8,600 bases of DNA from Actinomycetota bacterium (GTDB taxonomy: Bacteria; Actinomycetota; Thermoleophilia; Gaiellales; Gaiellaceae), in NCBI GenBank assembly GCA_016870235.1, contig VGCB01000081.1:1-8600 (forward strand), written 5' to 3'. How positions within the stretch are numbered: the stretch's first letter is position 1; every line of letters starts with the position of its first letter. The notes under the pieces are model-generated. The model worked only from the letters and a program-made list of their open reading frames with translations, was not told the origin of the DNA and did no database searches. This document shows, piece by piece, positions 6,280 to 8,600 of this stretch. The position numbers and the translations under genes are program-made.

Positions 6280-6954
6280 TCAGACGGGCTTGCCGCCCCG
6301 GAGCTCGGGATGGCGCCGCTGGAAGCGCTCGTCGAGGTCGTCGAGCTCGCGGGTGCGGGCGATCGCGGGACGGGCGCCGACCCGGGCGTAGTGGGCCTGG
6401 ACGTTCCCGCCGCCGAGCTGCGTGCCGTCCGCGTTGTAGTGCTGCCAGCCGGTCAGCATGTAGAGGTAGATGTCCGCGGCCGAGAAGCGGTCGCCGAGGC
6501 ACCACTCCCTGCCGGCGAGCTCGCCCTCGAGGTAGGCGCCGGCGGTGGCGATCCGCTCCCGGCCCTTGCGCTCGATCCCGGGGATCCCGTCGGGGTCGTC
6601 GGTCAAGTACCGGCCCGGCGACTGGATCGGCGCCCAGATCTCGTGGAGGGTGGTGGAGCAGTACGTGATCCAGCGCAGGTAGTTGGCGCGGCCGGGCTCG
6701 CCGGGGAGCGGGCCGAGCTTCGCCTCCGGGAAGCGCTCGGTCAGGTAGAGCAGGATCGCGCCGGTCTCGTAGACGGCGACGTCGCCGTCGCGGATCGTGC
6801 CGACGCGCCGGAGCGGGTTCGCCTCGGCGAAGCCGGGCGTCTCGTCCCGCCGCTTCGGGTGCACGTCGTGCACGGTGTACGGGATCCCGCCCTCCTCGAG
6901 CGCCGCCCGGGTGGCGAAGCTCGCCGAGCCGGTGATCTGGAAGAGATCGATCAC
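6280..6954 (-). CDS. Glutathione S-transferase family protein
   Basis: The 224-residue, probably cytosolic product has the two-domain GST layout. The N-terminal thioredoxin-like half (about 1-76) has LFQITGSASFATRAAL with candidate thiolate-stabilising Ser10 or Ser12, then NPLRRVGTI and YETGAILLYL, the usual place of the glutathione-gluing 'ESxAI' block. The helical C-terminal half (about 88-215) has RFSAADIYLYM, the conserved N-capping motif (Ser158, Asp161). The cis-proline that nearly always follows Val in 'NPxxxVP' is Gly52 here. Many actinobacteria lack glutathione, so the true thiol or substrate is open. The start is GTG 6954, right at the first beta strand, 7 bp after the mini FG-GAP stop; an AAGG at 6967-6970 is a weak ribosome site. 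The TGA stop (6282-6280) lies inside the CTCAG duplication of the adjacent element. Confidence 0.85.
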   Translation of the reverse strand: MIDLFQITGSASFATRAALEEGGIPYTVHDVHPKRRDETPGFAEANPLRRVGTIRDGDVAVYETGAILLYLTERFPEAKLGPLPGEPGRANYLRWITYCSTTLHEIWAPIQSPGRYLTDDPDGIPGIERKGRERIATAGAYLEGELAGREWCLGDRFSAADIYLYMLTGWQHYNADGTQLGGGNVQAHYARVGARPAIARTRELDDLDERFQRRHPELRGGKPV

Positions 6955-6961
6955 CGGCGCA

Positions 6962-7297
6962 TCACGCCTTCACCGGCACCGACAGCTTCTTCGTCGTCTT
7001 GTTGCCGCTCGCGTCGGCCGCCGTCAAGACGATCGCGGCCGTCCCCGTCCGCTTGTTCGACAGCAGAGCCTGGAGCAGCTGCTTGACGCCATCCCCGTTC
7101 ACATCCCCCACACCCCCCACCGACCACCCCGCCTGATCGGCCGCCGCCGCACCGTCGATCTGCACGTTCGCCTGCGCCAGGAGATCCACGGTCCCGGCCT
7201 GCTGGGGCAACGCAGCCGGCCCCGCCACGGCACCTACGGCAACCACGAGAGCACAGACGCCGACCACCACGGCTGTGACACGACGAATCGGACGCAT
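6962..7297 (-). CDS. Mini FG-GAP secreted protein, apparent internal-deletion product
   Basis: The 111-residue product has a strong ribosome site (AAGGAG 6 nt before ATG 7297). Residues 1-35 are a Sec-type signal: a basic MRPIRR, a hydrophobic VTAVVVGVCALVVAVGAVAG, and a likely cleavage near AVAG-PAA. Residues 36-70 (from TVDLLAQANVQIDGAA to GDVNGDG) match the first half of an FG-GAP repeat like those in the large gene just upstream. From residue 71 the sequence switches to a tail that matches the last 41 residues of that gene (about 19 identities), ending LSVPVKA versus LTVPVRA. The calcium loop DxNxDGxxD is cut off after DG. It looks like a full-length paralog with its middle removed. Whether the protein folds or works is unknown; reading frame and ribosome site are intact. 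Confidence 0.75.
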   Translation of the reverse strand: MRPIRRVTAVVVGVCALVVAVGAVAGPAALPQQAGTVDLLAQANVQIDGAAAADQAGWSVGGVGDVNGDGVKQLLQALLSNKRTGTAAIVLTAADASGNKTTKKLSVPVKA

Positions 7298-7303
7298 CGG
7301 ACG

Positions 7304-7309
7304 CTCCTT
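7304..7309 (-). promoter_or_regulatory. Shine-Dalgarno AAGGAG of the mini FG-GAP gene
   Basis: AAGGAG lies 6 nt upstream of ATG 7297 and fixes this start over the in-frame ATG at 7342. It is the best ribosome site in the window. Confidence 0.75.
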
Positions 7310-7388
7310 CCTCGACGGCGAAGAGACCGCGAACGGTCGCACTGCGCGCCGCCGGAGTCATTCACCCCAACGCGCGCTGCGACGAATG

Positions 7389-8600
7389 CTAGGCCCTGAC
7401 CGGGACGGTGAGCCGTGCCTTCGACGTGTTGCCGGCGCGATCGGTCGCGGTCAGCGTGATCACGGCCGTTCCCCTGGGACGGCCTCGGAGCAGCGCCCGG
7501 AGCGGCGCCTGCGCATCCGGCGCGAACACGACCTTGAAGTTCGTCGTCTTCGGCGCCGTCAGCGTGCGGACGGCCGTGATCAACCGCACGCGGCGCGACG
7601 AGCCGGACGCGCGCACCACGACCTCGACCGAGAGCGTGCACGCCTCGTCGCAGCCGCCGCTCACGTACAGCGCGCGCGCCTGCAGCAGACGTTGCGACGC
7701 CTTCGCTCCCAGGGTCGTCGCGGGCGACTTCCCGTCGAACGGCACCACCGTGAAGGCCAGAGGCACCGTGATCGCGCCGGCGAGATCGGTCATCGTCACG
7801 TTCACCGACCCGGTCCCGACGGCCGCCGGCGTGCCGCTGACGGCGCCGGTTCGAGGGTCGAGCTCGAGCCCCGCCGGCAGGGGCGGCGACACGGAGAACG
7901 TCGGGGCGCCCGTCGTCGCGATCGCCGCCGGCCCGTGCGCGACGAGCGGCCGGCGGGCGCTGCCGACCAGCGGCTCGTAGGCGAGCGCGGGGTTGCCGAA
8001 CCCCAGCACCGCGTACGCGGATCCCGACTCGACCCTGCCCGAGGGGTCGGCGCGATAGGCGCCGACGAGCGCGTCGGGGCGCCCGTCGCCATTCACGTCG
8101 CCGCGCGCGACCGGGAAGCCCAGGCTGTCGCCCGCTGCGGCTCCGTCGATCCGGATCCCGGCCAGGCCGAGCCCCCCGGAGGTCGACGGTCGCCGTCGTC
8201 GCCTTGCCGAAGACGACGTACGCCGAGCCTGCCGCGTGGCGGCCGTTGTTGCCGGTGAACGGCGCCCCGACCAGGACGTCGACGAGCCCGTCGCCGTTCA
8301 CGTCCCCCGCGTCCGAGACCGAGATGCCGGCCGCGTCGTTCGCGAGGGCGCCGTCGATCCGGAACCCGCCGGCGCCCAGCGCCGCCAGGTCGACGGTCGC
8401 GGACGACGCCTTCCCGAAGACGACGTACGCGGAGCCCGAGCCTGCGCGCCCGTTGTTGTCGGCTGCGCCTGCGCCGATGACGACGTCTGCGCGCCCGTCG
8501 CCGTTGACGTCGCCTGCGCCCGAGGCGTCGACGGCCGCGCCGTCGCCGGCAGCGGCCCCGTCGATGCGAAAGCCGCGCGTGCCGAGCGTTCGCAGGTCGA
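7389..8600 (-). CDS. Secreted FG-GAP repeat / Ig-like protein, 3' part, frameshifted
   Basis: The gene enters from beyond 8600 and ends with TAG at 7391-7389. The visible product starts with integrin-alpha-type FG-GAP repeats: three copies of a DVNGDG calcium loop (DVNGDGRAD, DVNGDGLVD, DVNGDGRPD) about 69 residues apart, alternating with GSAYVVFGKA and ATVDLxxLGxxGFRIDGA. These build beta-propeller blades. Then comes a putative Ig (He_PIG-like) domain with FSVSPPLPAGLELDPRTG, AVSGTPAA and VTMTDLAGA. Last is a beta-rich tail with a CDEAC cysteine pair and ATDRAGNTSKARLTVPVRA. Such proteins are exported; ligand-binding or adhesion is only inferred. The frame breaks at a G6 run (8172-8177): removing one G joins the blades perfectly. 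The signal peptide is outside the window. The mini FG-GAP gene lies 91 bp downstream. Confidence 0.82.
8046..8600 (-). repeat. Tandem FG-GAP-encoding repeats, period about 205-207 bp
   Basis: The calcium-loop motif (plus-strand CCCGTCGCC followed by GTT or ATT) recurs at 8494, 8287 and 8082, spaced 207 and 205 bp. The second interval contains the one-base frameshift. The array continues past the window end, so the number of blades is unknown. Confidence 0.8.
8172..8177 (-). other. Single-base frameshift at a G6 homopolymer
   Basis: On the minus strand, codons before this run read TVDLRG. With six Gs the frame then goes to Arg/Pro-rich nonsense; with five Gs it continues LGLAGIRIDGAAAGDS and on through the third repeat. 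This may be a sequencing error, a true inactivating mutation, or slippage used to switch the protein. Confidence 0.8.

Noticed and set aside
5649..6668. Plus-strand open frames across the 5794-6279 spacer and the GST gene
   Set aside because: Arg/Gly/Pro-rich composition, crosses inverted repeats and a real gene in the opposite direction, no recognisable motif.
7848..7854. GGTTCGA, resembling a tRNA T-loop
   Set aside because: It lies within the Ig-like domain coding sequence and no acceptor, D or anticodon arms can be paired around it.
1..8600. CRISPR array, rRNA, transposase, phage or toxin-antitoxin genes
   Set aside because: No regularly spaced short direct repeats, no rRNA-like stretches and no protein motifs of these types were seen on either strand; the only regular repeats are those encoding FG-GAP blades.

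Overview
The window comes from a very GC-rich chromosome (about 70% G+C, coding third positions almost all G or C). I read it as an actinobacterium, most likely class Thermoleophilia (Solirubrobacterales/Gaiellales type). The reasons are the codon bias, GTG starts, genes without Shine-Dalgarno sites, and secreted FG-GAP/Ig-like proteins with a Cys-x3-Cys C-terminal domain. That placement is an inference from style, not from a marker gene.

Layout. Positions 1-338 (+) hold the C-terminal end of a LysR-type regulator. It converges with, and overlaps by 26 bp, a complete pyruvate, phosphate dikinase gene (313-2919, minus). A divergent pair follows on the plus strand: a 90-residue membrane protein (3184-3456) and a peptidase family S51 hydrolase (3468-4169). 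Converging on that pair is a minus-strand cluster, in transcription order: the PPDK regulatory kinase/phosphorylase (5793-4951), a 73-residue membrane protein overlapping it by a GTGA junction (4954-4733), and a Nudix hydrolase (4700-4254). Positions 5794-6279 carry no gene but hold a hairpin and a MITE-like element. The rest of the window is minus strand: a GST-fold protein (6954-6280), a mini FG-GAP secreted protein (7297-6962), and the 3' part of a large FG-GAP/Ig-like secreted protein that runs out of the window and is frameshifted at a G6 run.

How the genes work together. PPDK interconverts pyruvate and phosphoenolpyruvate at the cost of ATP and Pi. The DUF299 protein about 2 kb away is its expected on/off switch, and the target Thr (T452) and catalytic His (H454) are both intact. 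The S51 peptidase, Nudix hydrolase and GST are housekeeping or accessory enzymes of unknown substrate. The FG-GAP proteins are probably exported beta-propeller proteins.

The least ordinary structures are these. A 237-bp non-coding element at 6042-6278 has 20-bp terminal inverted repeats (19/20), a flanking CTCAG direct repeat and two strong internal hairpins, and it is inserted right at the GST stop codon. The mini FG-GAP gene looks like an internal-deletion product joining a secretion signal and half a propeller repeat to the C-terminal tail of the large paralog. The homopolymer frameshift interrupts that large paralog. I saw no CRISPR array, tRNA, rRNA, transposase or defence system.
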